Source: Methanobacteriota archaeon
Lineage (GTDB): Archaea; Thermoplasmatota; Poseidoniia; Poseidoniales; Thalassarchaeaceae
Length of the DNA stretch: 49,881 nt
Reading direction: 5' to 3'
Assembly (NCBI GenBank): GCA_019654055.1
Contig: BPDA01000008.1
Span: 1 to 49,881 of the forward strand
In this document: positions 8,372 to 16,509 of the stretch, in pieces
How positions within the stretch are numbered: the first letter of the stretch is position 1
Layout of the letters: the number at the start of each line of letters is the position of its first letter
Program-made: the position numbers and the translations under genes
Notes under the pieces: generated by a model
What the model saw: the letters and a program-made list of their open reading frames with translations, nothing else
Told to the model about the DNA's origin: nothing
Database searches by the model: none

Positions 8372-8495
8372 AACGAATGATAGGTTTTGCACATCACTAA
8401 AATATCCTATATTTTTATACATTCGTTCAATATATCAAGAAAATAATGAATATAAGCACAAGAATTAACCAATTACATGTACAAACGAGCGAATG
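8372..8495. promoter_or_regulatory. AT-rich divergent promoter region with three CGAATG motifs
   Basis: This stretch lies between the divergent MFS and glutamate-synthase-like genes and is strikingly AT-rich compared with its surroundings. It holds a long A/T tract at about 8398-8420 (ATATTTTTATAC, TATA-like on both strands). AACGAATG (8372-8379) and CATTCGTT (8420-8427) form a perfect inverted repeat, and GCGAATG recurs at 8489-8495. No gene is seen here. The repeat arms could be operators of a regulator acting on both transcripts. Confidence 0.45.
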
Positions 8496-8540
8496 ATTAT
8501 AGCGCTCTCTCGCACGCCTGTGCGTATTCGGGGGAGCGGG

Positions 8541-10076
8541 ATGTTGGAATCAGCGGCGCACGTTGGTCTGCAGGCAACCGACGGCCCCTTGTCAATGGAC
8601 AAGTTCGGTGCCGAATCAGCTAGGATAGGCAGAGAGGTTGCAGATGGATACCACCGTTATCATATTGATACAGAAGAGGTCGATGACGTTAATCCCCTGC
8701 CACACAGGTTCCTAGTCACGGTCGGCAAGGTCGGTCTGGCGAAGCTAATTTCCAAGGAGGCGTTGACCTACTTCCGGCCTTGGGACCCACATTTCGACGT
8801 GATTCTTTCCAGACCCTGTACCTACGGCGTCTTCTCCGGGCCACTGGGCGGCTTCATTCCAAGGCCGAAGCTGTGCGTGGGGTGCTTGAGGTGTGAGGTC
8901 CAGCACCCTGAGTTCGTGAAGGTCCTGCCCAACCCGGACCTCGCCAAGATGGGAGACTCGTACACGACCCACGGCCACATCGCTGCCATCGACGAGGAAG
9001 CGAAGAAGGGCATGGTCCCGGTCCGCGGTCAGGGTTACAGGGGACGCTTCGGCGGCCCGGGCTTCGACGGCATGCTGACTGACATGTCCGAGATCGTGCG
9101 GCCCAGCAGGGACGGAATCCACGGCCGCGAACTGATTGGCACGGCGGTGGACATCGGGAGCAAGCCGATGCACCTGTCCTTCGACTCCGATGGCAAGCTC
9201 TCGGGGAGCACCCCTGAGATGTTCACCATACAGGTCCCGTTCATCTTCGACCTGCCTCCTGGTAACCTCGAATCAACTAGGTTGGCCGAGGTGGTGGAAT
9301 CGACGAGCAGGGGAATAGACACCCTAGCGTGCCTGGATGCCCACACTGTCGCCAGAAACCGGCTCGACGCGCCCAACGTGGTACCTGTCCTTGACAACGC
9401 CGAGGCATCTCGTGCCTCCGAGTTCCCCCGAGCCCGGCTGATTGAGCTGCGTTCAACACCAGGCAGACCCTGGGGCTGGGACGCGGGCGGATTCGATCTA
9501 GCAAGGGAGGTCAGCGACGCAATCATCGGCATACGCATCCACTTCGAAGAGGGCTGGCAGGACAGGATGACCAAGGCGGTCGAATCGGGGGCCAAGGTGA
9601 TTCACCTGCTGGCTGACCTGCATGGCCGCGGTTCAGACGGCACCTTCGTCACCGAGCTGTTCAAGGAGGCCCACATGCTCCTATTGGAGCAAGGTCGCAG
9701 AGACACTGTGACCCTGCTCGGAGGGGGAGGAATCGTCGGGGCCGACCATGTTCCGAAGGCCATAATCAGCGGTCTTGACGCCGTCGCACTGGACCTGCCT
9801 GTCCTGTTCGCCCTGCAGGGGCGCTCCAATGGCTCACTGAGGCAGCGGGCGAAGGTCGACGGGACACTGCCGAGGGAATTGGATCAGGAGTGGGCGGAGC
9901 AGAGGCTGACCAACCTGTGCGGCTCATGGAGGGACCAGTTGCTCGAGATACTCGGAGCGATGGGGATTCGTGAGGTCCGCAGACTGAGAGGCGAGTTCGG
10001 GCGCTCGATGGTGGTAAGGCACCTCGAGGACGAGGCCTTCGAGGGGATTGCGGGCTACGTCGGAGGTGGTTGCTGA
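8541..10076 (+). CDS. Glutamate-synthase-like FMN-barrel protein with ferredoxin-like CxxCxxC segment (divergent paralogue)
   Basis: This 511-residue protein has the phosphate-binding barrel architecture of the FMN domain of glutamate synthase. The core includes GGPGFDGMLTDMSEIV, HGRELIGTAVDIG, then LLGGGGIVGADHVPKAIISG near the C-terminus, matching the GGV-x-TADDI segment of the next gene. It lacks the usual C-terminal 3Fe-4S cysteine motif. Instead the N-terminal part carries LCVGCLRC, a partial iron-sulfur motif. The start is uncertain: ATG 8541 follows GGGGGAGCGG and gives a compact N-terminus; ATG 8493 is also in frame. The stop overlaps the next gene. Function is inferred only at family level; it may be a second, specialised barrel partnering the following subunit. 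Confidence 0.75.
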   Translation: MLESAAHVGLQATDGPLSMDKFGAESARIGREVADGYHRYHIDTEEVDDVNPLPHRFLVTVGKVGLAKLISKEALTYFRPWDPHFDVILSRPCTYGVFSGPLGGFIPRPKLCVGCLRCEVQHPEFVKVLPNPDLAKMGDSYTTHGHIAAIDEEAKKGMVPVRGQGYRGRFGGPGFDGMLTDMSEIVRPSRDGIHGRELIGTAVDIGSKPMHLSFDSDGKLSGSTPEMFTIQVPFIFDLPPGNLESTRLAEVVESTSRGIDTLACLDAHTVARNRLDAPNVVPVLDNAEASRASEFPRARLIELRSTPGRPWGWDAGGFDLAREVSDAIIGIRIHFEEGWQDRMTKAVESGAKVIHLLADLHGRGSDGTFVTELFKEAHMLLLEQGRRDTVTLLGGGGIVGADHVPKAIISGLDAVALDLPVLFALQGRSNGSLRQRAKVDGTLPRELDQEWAEQRLTNLCGSWRDQLLEILGAMGIREVRRLRGEFGRSMVVRHLEDEAFEGIAGYVGGGC

Positions 10077-11431
10077 TGGCCTTGCTACAAGATCTGATGG
10101 ATGCCTACCAAGGCAAGATTGTGAAGCCTAGCGATGCTCTGCTGCACAAGACTACCACCTTGTTGCAGGATGGGATGAACGCTAGGGCGTTCGGCGAGTT
10201 CGAGAAGCCAAAGGCACTGGGCGACGCGCGCTGGACCGACGAGCTGATTCTCTCCACTTGGTACATGGCGGAGACCGGGGAAGTTCCGGACAAGCTGAAC
10301 TTCAAGACTGGCGAGAGCGACGGTGGCTTCGACAGGCTGGATTTCCAGTTCCTTCAGGAGAGCGATTGGCTCGAACACTCCGAGGCCATCGACACCAAGC
10401 TGCCCTTGAACCGCCGGGGCGATGGTAAGAACGAGATTGAGATTGATATCCCGTGGTACGGCGGAGGCATGTCGTACGGCTCGGTTTCGGTCAACGTGAT
10501 GATGTCAAGAGCTAGGAACGCCAAGCACTGGAACACTCTGATGTCCACTGGCGAGGGTGGCTACCCGCCAGAGCTGTATGAGGTCAAGGAGAGCGTCATC
10601 ACCCAAGTGGCGACCGGTTACTTCGGCGTCGAGGAGGAGACCATCCAAGCGGCCCCGATTATCGAGTTCAAGTACGCTCAGGGCGCGAAGCCCGGACTCG
10701 GTGGCCACCTGCTCGCAGCCAAGGCCGGCGAGGAGGTAGCGAAACTCCGCGGCTCGGTCCCGTTCGTTAGCCTGTTCAGCCCGTTCCCGTTCCACTCGAC
10801 CTACTCGGTCGAAGATCACTCGAAGCATCTCGACTGGATTGAGACGGTCAACCCGAAGGCGCTTCTCTCGGTCAAGGTCAGCACACCTCACGACGTCGAC
10901 ATGGTCGCAGTCGGTTCGTACTATGCCGGGGCACACATCATCCACCTCGACGGTGGCTACGGGGGCACCGGAGCAGCGCCGGAGATAGCGAAGAAGAACA
11001 TCGCCATGCCAATCGAACTCGCAATCCCCAAGGTCCACAAGTTCCTGCAGAAGGAGGGAGTGCGCGACAAGGTCACTCTCATCGCTAGTGGAGGAGTCAG
11101 GACCGCAGACGACATTGCCAAGGCAATCGCGCTCGGCGCCGATGGCTGCGTTCTTGGCACTACAGACCTCGTCGGTATGGGTTGCACCCGCTGTTCCAAC
11201 TGTGAAGGAGGTCCTTCCGGGCGCGGCTGTCCTTGGGGCCTGACCACTACGGACATCGAACTGCAGGAATGGGTGCAGCAGGACTGGGGAGCTAGGAGGC
11301 TCGACAACCTGTACGCCGCATTGCAATGGCGGCTGCGTGACATCCTCCGCAAACTGGGTCTGAGCAACGTTCGTGAGCTGAGGGGCCGTACCGACCTTCT
11401 GAGTTACATTCCGAAGGAGGCGGGCGAATGA
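10076..11431 (+). CDS. Glutamate synthase FMN-domain protein (GltB central/FMN domain, archaeal split form)
   Basis: This is the FMN- and iron-sulfur-containing synthase domain of glutamate synthase as a stand-alone subunit (451 residues). Hallmarks are GGMSYGSVSVNVMMSRAR, GAKPGLGGHLLAAK, VKVSTPHDVDMVAVGS, HLDGGYGGTGAAPEIA, and SGGVRTADDIAKAIALGADG followed by the cysteine motif CTRCSNCEGG with a further cysteine in GRGCPWG. In the family this domain converts 2-oxoglutarate and ammonia to glutamate. The start ATG 10076 overlaps the previous stop (TGATG) and follows GGAGGTGG. Its own stop overlaps the amidotransferase gene (ATGA), so the three genes form one unit. N-methylglutamate synthase subunits share this architecture and are an alternative. 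Confidence 0.88.
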   Translation: MALLQDLMDAYQGKIVKPSDALLHKTTTLLQDGMNARAFGEFEKPKALGDARWTDELILSTWYMAETGEVPDKLNFKTGESDGGFDRLDFQFLQESDWLEHSEAIDTKLPLNRRGDGKNEIEIDIPWYGGGMSYGSVSVNVMMSRARNAKHWNTLMSTGEGGYPPELYEVKESVITQVATGYFGVEEETIQAAPIIEFKYAQGAKPGLGGHLLAAKAGEEVAKLRGSVPFVSLFSPFPFHSTYSVEDHSKHLDWIETVNPKALLSVKVSTPHDVDMVAVGSYYAGAHIIHLDGGYGGTGAAPEIAKKNIAMPIELAIPKVHKFLQKEGVRDKVTLIASGGVRTADDIAKAIALGADGCVLGTTDLVGMGCTRCSNCEGGPSGRGCPWGLTTTDIELQEWVQQDWGARRLDNLYAALQWRLRDILRKLGLSNVRELRGRTDLLSYIPKEAGE

Positions 11432-12118
11432 TCGACCCCTCTACGATAATCAGGGCCCGCCGGGAGATGACGGCAAGCCACCCTAGGTTTGAGCGTAACG
11501 AGGAAGATGCTGCTGAGGGCGGATGCGGGGTGGTGGGACTGGCCTGCGAGGTGCCGGTGGCCGGCCGCCACCTGTTCGACTCGCTTGAGCAGATGAGGAA
11601 CCGGGGTAACGGCAAGGGCGGTGGCGTGGCCATGGTGGGGCTGGATGCCAATCAGTTCGGAGTCGACGAAACAATACTCGCGAACTCCTATCTGTACTCC
11701 GTCGCCTACCTCAACTCCGCAGTCCGTGACGCTGTCGAAGAATCATTCATCCATTCGAATTTCCACGTCGACCACATCCACGAGATGCCTGCCTTGGCCA
11801 CGTGGAAGGAAGACCTACCTTCCCTTGAAACTCGTCCACCTGACGTCGTGTGCTACTTCCTAAGGCCTCGCGAGTCATCCCTAGACGAGTTCGTTTCCAC
11901 GAAGCTACAGGAAATTATTGACCCGAAGGATATGGAGGCCGCCACTCAGGAATTCGTCTTCCATGTCACCCATTCGCTTAACGTCGAGTTCTATGCCAAG
12001 GACGGTAGGACGGACGCATTCGTGCTGAGCCACGGAAGGGACCTCCTAATCCTCAAGATCGTCGGCTACGCAGAGGATGTGATCCGCTACTACTCCCTCG
12101 AGGACATGCCCTGCTCAC
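11428..12118 (+). CDS. Glutamine amidotransferase class II (GltB-type), part 1 of a frameshifted gene
   Basis: This is the first segment of a gene that should run from 11428 to 14009 (about 859 residues) but is interrupted by two frameshifts. It encodes the start of an Ntn-type glutaminase domain with the nucleophile in GGCGVVGLA (C33). The 32 residues before it would have to be removed as a propeptide, as in bacterial GltB. FDSLEQMRNRGNGKGGG is the typical following helix. The start ATG overlaps the FMN-domain gene stop and follows AAGGAGGCGG. Near 12107-12118 the homology jumps forward by one base (one extra base in the sequence); the original frame then runs on as meaningless sequence to 12411. 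Confidence 0.85.
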
Positions 12119-12760
12119 GTCTGGATTGGCCACCATCGCTACCCGACTCGCGGGAGGGTCACCCATCCAGGGGGGGCTCACCCCTTCGGACAGGGCATCG
12201 ACTGCGCGCTGGTACACAACGGCGATTTCTCGAACTATGTCTCGGTCAAGGACTACCTTGCCCAGAGAGGGATGGAGCCGCTGTTCTTCACCGACACAGA
12301 GGTCGGCGCGCTGGCATTCGACTTACATCGACGGGTCTACGGATACAGTATGGAGCATGTCATAGAGAGCCTCGCCCCGACCAGCGAACTCGACTACGTC
12401 ATGCTACCTGAGGACAAGCAGGAGGTCTACTCTGCCATCCAGAGGACGCACATTCACGGCAGTCCCGACGGCCCATGGTTCTTCATCATCGCACAGTCCG
12501 AAGACAGCACCCACAGGCTGATTGGTATCACCGATACCAGTATGTTGAGACCGCAGGTCTTCGCTTACCAACGCGGCGAGGTCGGAATAGCGTTCTGCGG
12601 CTCTGAGAAACAGGTCATAGACGCTGTTCTGGAAAGCCTCGCCTCCGAGGACAAGGGGATTCTGGCGCCGGGCCGATCAATACTGGAATGCAAGGGGTGG
12701 CTCATACACCGACGGCGGGGCCTTCCTGTTCGACGTCATCCAGAGAGAAGACGGCAGTAA
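12119..12760 (+). CDS. Glutamine amidotransferase class II, part 2 of the frameshifted gene
   Basis: This is the continuation of the glutaminase domain in the next frame. From 12119 it reads VWIGHHRYPTRGRVTHPGGA, then HPFGQG and ALVHNGDFSNY, the unmistakable GATase II stretch for glutamine binding and oxyanion formation. It stays in frame through VSVKDYLAQRGMEPLFFTDT to about SILE near 12690. After that, a second one-base insertion (around 12683-12700) moves the homology to the third frame, where GGSYTDGGAF continues; the current frame ends at a stop at 12760. The coding content is good on both sides of each break, so sequencing error or very recent mutation is more likely than an old pseudogene. 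Confidence 0.82.
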   Translation, partial: VWIGHHRYPTRGRVTHPGGAHPFGQGIDCALVHNGDFSNYVSVKDYLAQRGMEPLFFTDTEVGALAFDLHRRVYGYSMEHVIESLAPTSELDYVMLPEDKQEVYSAIQRTHIHGSPDGPWFFIIAQSEDSTHRLIGITDTSMLRPQVFAYQRGEVGIAFCGSEKQVIDAVLESLASEDKGILAPGRSILECKGWLIHRRRGLPVRRHPERRRQ

Positions 12761-12764
12761 GGAA

Positions 12765-14009
12765 TTGATTATGACGAACAAGTTCGGGGATGTGGTGGAC
12801 ACCCACCCAACCGGGGATTACATGTCCACCTACGCTACCGAGGAGTCACCCTTGGGCTTCTCTGACACGGACCCCCTCCTCGCGTACCAATCGGTCTTAG
12901 AGGCACTACCTCACATGAGCTGGCCAGAGGCTCTCGCTACCATCGAGGCCATAGAGGAAAACTCCTCATCGGCGGGCCGAGAATGGACATGGGAAGTACT
13001 CACCCTGCTTCTGGACAGAATGTATGACACCGGCTCGTTGAGACGTAGCCGATGGCTCGATTCGGTCGAGGCCTCGCTCATTAGGACGACCTATGCGGCC
13101 AGGCACCAGCCTTGTGACGGATTCATCGGTCAGATGGCCCCCGGACATCGCCCTTCTCCAACCTCGGAAAACCAAAGAATTGTCGTCGACGCTAGGCCAT
13201 ATCCTCCTGAGGGCACCGACTCCCTTGCACTAGAACTGGTCGCACTTCACGAGGCCGGTTGGAAACGCTTCCTAATTCTGCACTGCAGGGGCCATCGCTT
13301 CATCGGCAACGGCTTCGGACCTGACACCTCCGATGTTGAGATAGATGTCTTGGGGGCTGTCGGCGACTACCTCGGCAGCGGCAGCGACGGGATGAGAATC
13401 ACAATGCACGGCAATGCCCAGGATCAAGTCGCCCAGATACACAAGACGGGTGAGCTGGTTGTCCACGGTGACGTCGGTCAGTGCTACGGCTACGGGGCCA
13501 AGGGAGGCAGGCTGTTCGTCCTCGGCAATGCCGCAGGCAGGCCGATGATTAACGCCGTTGGCAGTCCAAAGGTCGTCATAAACGGGACCGCACTGGACTA
13601 CCTCGCTGAGTCATTCATGGCAGGTGACCCGCTCGAAGGAGGTGGTTTCGTCATCATCAACGGGATGATGTTCGACCAGAGAGGGGAGATGCTTTCTCTG
13701 GAGACTCCGTATCCAGGTGGCAACTTGTTTTCTCTTGCCAGCGGCGGTGCAATCTACGTACGCGACCCACACAAGCGCCTGTCAGACTCACAGCTCAACG
13801 GCGGGGCCTTCACGGAAATGACAGATTTGGACTGGGCCGTGGTCGAACCGCTGCTGCAGCGCAATGAGGAGCACTTCGGCATACCCTTGCAGAGACTACT
13901 CACCGTGGATGGAGAGGTCGCTAGCCCGGCCGAAGTGTACCGCAAGATTATCCCGGTGAAGTCGAAGATGCTGCACGCAGAGGCAGCGTGGGCTGGTCAC
14001 GCCGACTGA
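12765..14009 (+). CDS. GltB C-terminal (GXGXG) domain, part 3 of the frameshifted gene
   Basis: This is the last segment of the amidotransferase gene. The frame is coding from about 12684 (YTDGGAFLFDVIQREDGSK), with an internal ATG at 12771. After a helical linker it enters the right-handed beta-helix of the GXGXG domain: RFIGNGFGPDTSDVEI, HGNAQDQVAQIHKTGELVVH, GDVGQCYGYGAKGGRLFVLG and DPLEGGGFVIINGMM. In glutamate synthase this domain is structural and links glutaminase and synthase halves. In most archaea glutaminase, synthase and GXGXG domains are separate genes; here glutaminase and GXGXG are joined and the synthase domain is separate. The gene ends 21 bases from the convergent oxidase gene. 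Confidence 0.82.
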   Translation: MIMTNKFGDVVDTHPTGDYMSTYATEESPLGFSDTDPLLAYQSVLEALPHMSWPEALATIEAIEENSSSAGREWTWEVLTLLLDRMYDTGSLRRSRWLDSVEASLIRTTYAARHQPCDGFIGQMAPGHRPSPTSENQRIVVDARPYPPEGTDSLALELVALHEAGWKRFLILHCRGHRFIGNGFGPDTSDVEIDVLGAVGDYLGSGSDGMRITMHGNAQDQVAQIHKTGELVVHGDVGQCYGYGAKGGRLFVLGNAAGRPMINAVGSPKVVINGTALDYLAESFMAGDPLEGGGFVIINGMMFDQRGEMLSLETPYPGGNLFSLASGGAIYVRDPHKRLSDSQLNGGAFTEMTDLDWAVVEPLLQRNEEHFGIPLQRLLTVDGEVASPAEVYRKIIPVKSKMLHAEAAWAGHAD

Positions 14010-14030
14010 GAGACAAGATTGGCAACTTCC

Positions 14031-14933
14031 TCAGCGCACCCCCCAAGATAGAGTCACTCCGGCGCCGCCGTGACCGTAGTTGTGAACAACCTTCCTCTCG
14101 TCGATGTACTCGACCTCGAGCCTAACTTCACTGCGAGACGGACGCAGTCCTACGGCACCTCCGATTATCCTAGAGCGATCCAGTTCAGGCCACAACGCCT
14201 CCACCTTGCTCAGGATGAGATCGTTATCCTCGGCCCTGATATCCATCCCCCAGTCGTCGACCTGGGCAGTCCCTCCAAGGACTGTGACGTCGCTGCGAGG
14301 GATGGTGTAGGTCAGTGTCTCAGGCTGCTGGTCGAAGTGACCTATTCCTGGGTCCTGATCGATGAAAATGACCTGTCCCCTCGCCGGCCTGACCTCTTCG
14401 TCACCGCAAAGCTCCCTGGCCCCCAATCCCACGCAGTTGACCACCACTTCACCGGACACCTCGCTAAGATCGCCGACGAACGACTGGACGAACGAGCCTC
14501 CTAGAGCCTCCACTCTAGAACGCAGCCATGGCATGTACAATTGCATCTCGATAACTGGTGCCCTGAACTGCCACCCGAAGACGTAGCCTTCAGGAATCTC
14601 GCTGTCATCCAGTATTCGGAAGGCAGCAATGTCTTCACTCCACTCAGGAGGGTCGACTGCCTGCCTGAGGTACTCCCTGCCATCCCTCATACGCACCCCG
14701 GATTGTGGCTCGCGCTCAGACAGCCTCTCCAACTCGGCGTAAGTCGCAATACCCCAACCATCCGCCCTGTCAGCAGGCGCGGTGAGGAATGGGTACCATA
14801 TTGCAGCGGCGATGTCCGACACGGTGTCAGGACTGAATCTGTCCGAGATTACTACTACCTCGTGTCCTGCTTCTAGGAGTTTGACTGCGCATGAAAGTCC
14901 GGACACCCCGGCTCCCACGACCGTGCAGCGCAT
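14031..14933 (-). CDS. FAD-dependent D-amino-acid oxidase family protein
   Basis: This 300-residue flavoenzyme belongs to the D-amino-acid/D-aspartate oxidase family. The N-terminal dinucleotide fold is VVGAGVSGLSCAVKLLEAGH. The family's AAIWYPFLTAP, VVNCVGLGARELCGD, RPARGQVIFID, TYTIPRSDVTVLGGTAQ and GLRPSRSEVRLE stretches are all recognisable, and the C-terminus HNYGHGGAGVTLSWG is the family signature for FAD binding. Such enzymes oxidise a D-amino acid, or an N-alkyl amino acid in related families, to the keto acid with release of ammonia. Substrate cannot be read here. It is convergent with the glutamate-synthase-like module and nearly abuts the divergent zinc-ribbon gene, leaving eight bases if that gene starts at 14942. 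Confidence 0.88.
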   Translation of the reverse strand: MRCTVVGAGVSGLSCAVKLLEAGHEVVVISDRFSPDTVSDIAAAIWYPFLTAPADRADGWGIATYAELERLSEREPQSGVRMRDGREYLRQAVDPPEWSEDIAAFRILDDSEIPEGYVFGWQFRAPVIEMQLYMPWLRSRVEALGGSFVQSFVGDLSEVSGEVVVNCVGLGARELCGDEEVRPARGQVIFIDQDPGIGHFDQQPETLTYTIPRSDVTVLGGTAQVDDWGMDIRAEDNDLILSKVEALWPELDRSRIIGGAVGLRPSRSEVRLEVEYIDERKVVHNYGHGGAGVTLSWGVR

Positions 14934-14941
14934 GACCCGCG

Positions 14942-15220
14942 ATGGCCGTATCTCTGATGATTCCGTCGGCTGATATGTTCGCGTCTTCGGGCAACCTCTT
15001 GAGTGGCGGCCACTCTGGTCAGCACGGTGGTGCGGTGCCCAAGGTGAAGCGACCGAAGAAGGGCTGGTTCAAGCCCAACAAGAAGAAGCCCCGCACAGGG
15101 CCACGTGTAAAGGCCAGCGAGAAGGGTCTGCCACCGTGTCCGGCATGCGGCCAGTGGAGCATGCAGAGAGACAGTGCGAAGGCTGAGCTGTACTGCGGAG
15201 CCTGCGGCGCAATCGTTTGA
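14942..15220 (+). CDS. Small zinc ribbon protein
   Basis: This protein of up to 92 residues ends in a two-knuckle zinc ribbon, CPACGQW...CGACG, preceded by a lysine- and proline-rich basic stretch (KRPKKGWFKPNKKKPR). The basic region suggests nucleic-acid contact; no more can be said. The start is uncertain. ATG 14942 leaves only eight bases to the divergent oxidase start; ATG 14975 and GTG 15035 are in frame, and the latter follows GGTGGTG and would give a 61-residue protein starting at the basic stretch. I favour a late start. Confidence 0.65.
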   Translation: MAVSLMIPSADMFASSGNLLSGGHSGQHGGAVPKVKRPKKGWFKPNKKKPRTGPRVKASEKGLPPCPACGQWSMQRDSAKAELYCGACGAIV

Positions 15221-15281
15221 CCGAGATTCAATACGCCAGAGGCCCTCCGACGGCCCGCCGCAGTGATGAGGAACCGCACCG

Positions 15282-15296
15282 GGCGCTTCGGGCGCC
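15282..15296. terminator. Hairpin between convergent genes (GGCGC/GCGCC)
   Basis: GGCGC (15282-15286) and GCGCC (15292-15296) pair around a five-base loop in the gap between the zinc ribbon gene and the convergent protease gene. It could act as a bidirectional transcript end, but no T-run is present. Support is positional only. Confidence 0.25.
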
Positions 15297-15325
15297 GCGA
15301 GTGATGGGCGACCTGAGCGGCACAA

Positions 15326-16050
15326 TCATCCGTACCAAATGTAGAGGAAGGCGAGAAAATTCCACACCATGTGGCTGACTATGGAAGGCCATAGACTCCC
15401 TGTTTTTATTCTGACCATGCCATAAATGACCCCCCCTAGAGCAGCATATCCTACCACATAGGGTTCGATGTGCAGAAGGCCGAACAACCAGCACTGCCCA
15501 AGACTGCTACCGCATCTCGTGAATCTCCTGATGGCATCCAAGACATAACCTCTGAACAGAATCTCTTCGACGACTGGGGCTGCAATAACCGTCGAGACGA
15601 ATGACAGCGCAAGAATGAGGTCATATTCTGAATCATCCACATAGTAGAATATCTCCGAATGTAAGGATCACCTAATAGCATGATGTACAGCATGTCATAG
15701 ATATTCGTTACAACTATGTCAATCACAGTAATCGCAATTGGAAGCCCTATCAAGAATATGAATCCAATTCTGAAAGAACCAATCTTGAACATCTGCAGAG
15801 TTCTGCTTAGATCCCCGTCCCACGAAATATATCCCATTGTCATCGCGAGTACTGCAATGTAAACCAAGATCCCCATAAACTCAAATGACACATCCTCGGA
15901 AAGTCCGAACATCTCAAGGAAATCCGCTAGGAAAAACCCAACGAAAAAGATGAGCAAAGCACAGATCCATGAGGAGGCTATGATTAGCCAACTGACAATC
16001 TTGCTTCTTTCGGATTCTTTCCCGTAATCGGGAATGACGTGCCCTTCCAT
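15326..16050 (-). CDS. CPBP-family intramembrane metalloprotease (CAAX protease-like), frameshifted
   Basis: This is a membrane protease-like protein with the CPBP/Abi motifs EEILFRGY, then LLHIEP and a final SHMVWN. The glutamates and histidines would bind the catalytic zinc. The N-terminal half has several hydrophobic helices. I place the start at ATG 16050 (EGHVIPDYGKESERS), preceded by GGGGAG, giving about 241 residues. The frame is broken once: reading runs to about 15672 in one frame and resumes by about 15650 in another, one base missing, giving EIFYYVDDSEYDLIL. The upstream DUF805 gene reads into it in the same frame, so a fusion is possible. The function may be prenyl-protein processing or immunity; neither is shown. 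Confidence 0.75.
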
Positions 16051-16509
16051 GAGGACTCCCCATGTCTCGCCGACTGACAATGTGGTAGCATTCGAGTCGT
16101 ACTTGTTCGTGGGGACTGGGCCGTACCTGTTGGCCCCCAGAGTCTCCAGGGGCAATAATCAGCACCAGAGTGTAAATCAGAGAAATCAAGGTCCCGATAA
16201 GTGGTATTAGGCTAATCACATAGACTGCAGGTATTACCCAACCTGAGTACCCCAAATCATGGAGTCTCCTGATGTTGACCATTAGTGCGGGCATGAATAT
16301 TATCAGAACCCCAAAACAAGACAGTGCCGCCAATAGCCATCCAATAGTGCCTATGAACCCTCCATTTTCAACCAACTCGAGCGAAATATACAGAGGGAGA
16401 ATCACCAATAATTGGAACAATAGAACCAGTTACTCTCGGATCTGGATGCTCTTCCCTCCCAGGTAGACCACTTCTTGAAACACGTTCTCACAGCATCCCC
16501 GAAGGCCAT
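16051..16509 (-). CDS. DUF805 family membrane protein, frameshifted
   Basis: This is a small inner-membrane protein of the DUF805 type. It begins at ATG 16509 with AFGDAVRTCFKKWSTWEGRA, the family's N-terminal stretch. It passes through hydrophobic helices, the signature NIRRLHDLGYSGW, then IPLIGTLISLIYTLVL and the closing APGDSGANRYGPVPT. Reading that whole path needs two frame changes: one near 16430 (after SRSESNWFY) and one in the C-run at 16134-16138, where a single extra base splits GDSG from ANRYG. The start overlaps the previous gene by 22 bases. No stop separates it from the CPBP frame downstream, so its exact end is uncertain. Confidence 0.68.

Noticed and set aside
8282-8422. N-terminal extension of the MFS protein up to 8422
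   Set aside because: The extra 47 residues are not protein-like, precede the typical MFS start, and overlap the AT-rich promoter with its inverted repeat.
12100-12705. Programmed frameshifting in the amidotransferase gene
   Set aside because: No slippery heptamer with a downstream structure is evident at either site, two shifts would be needed, and other genes nearby show similar random indels.
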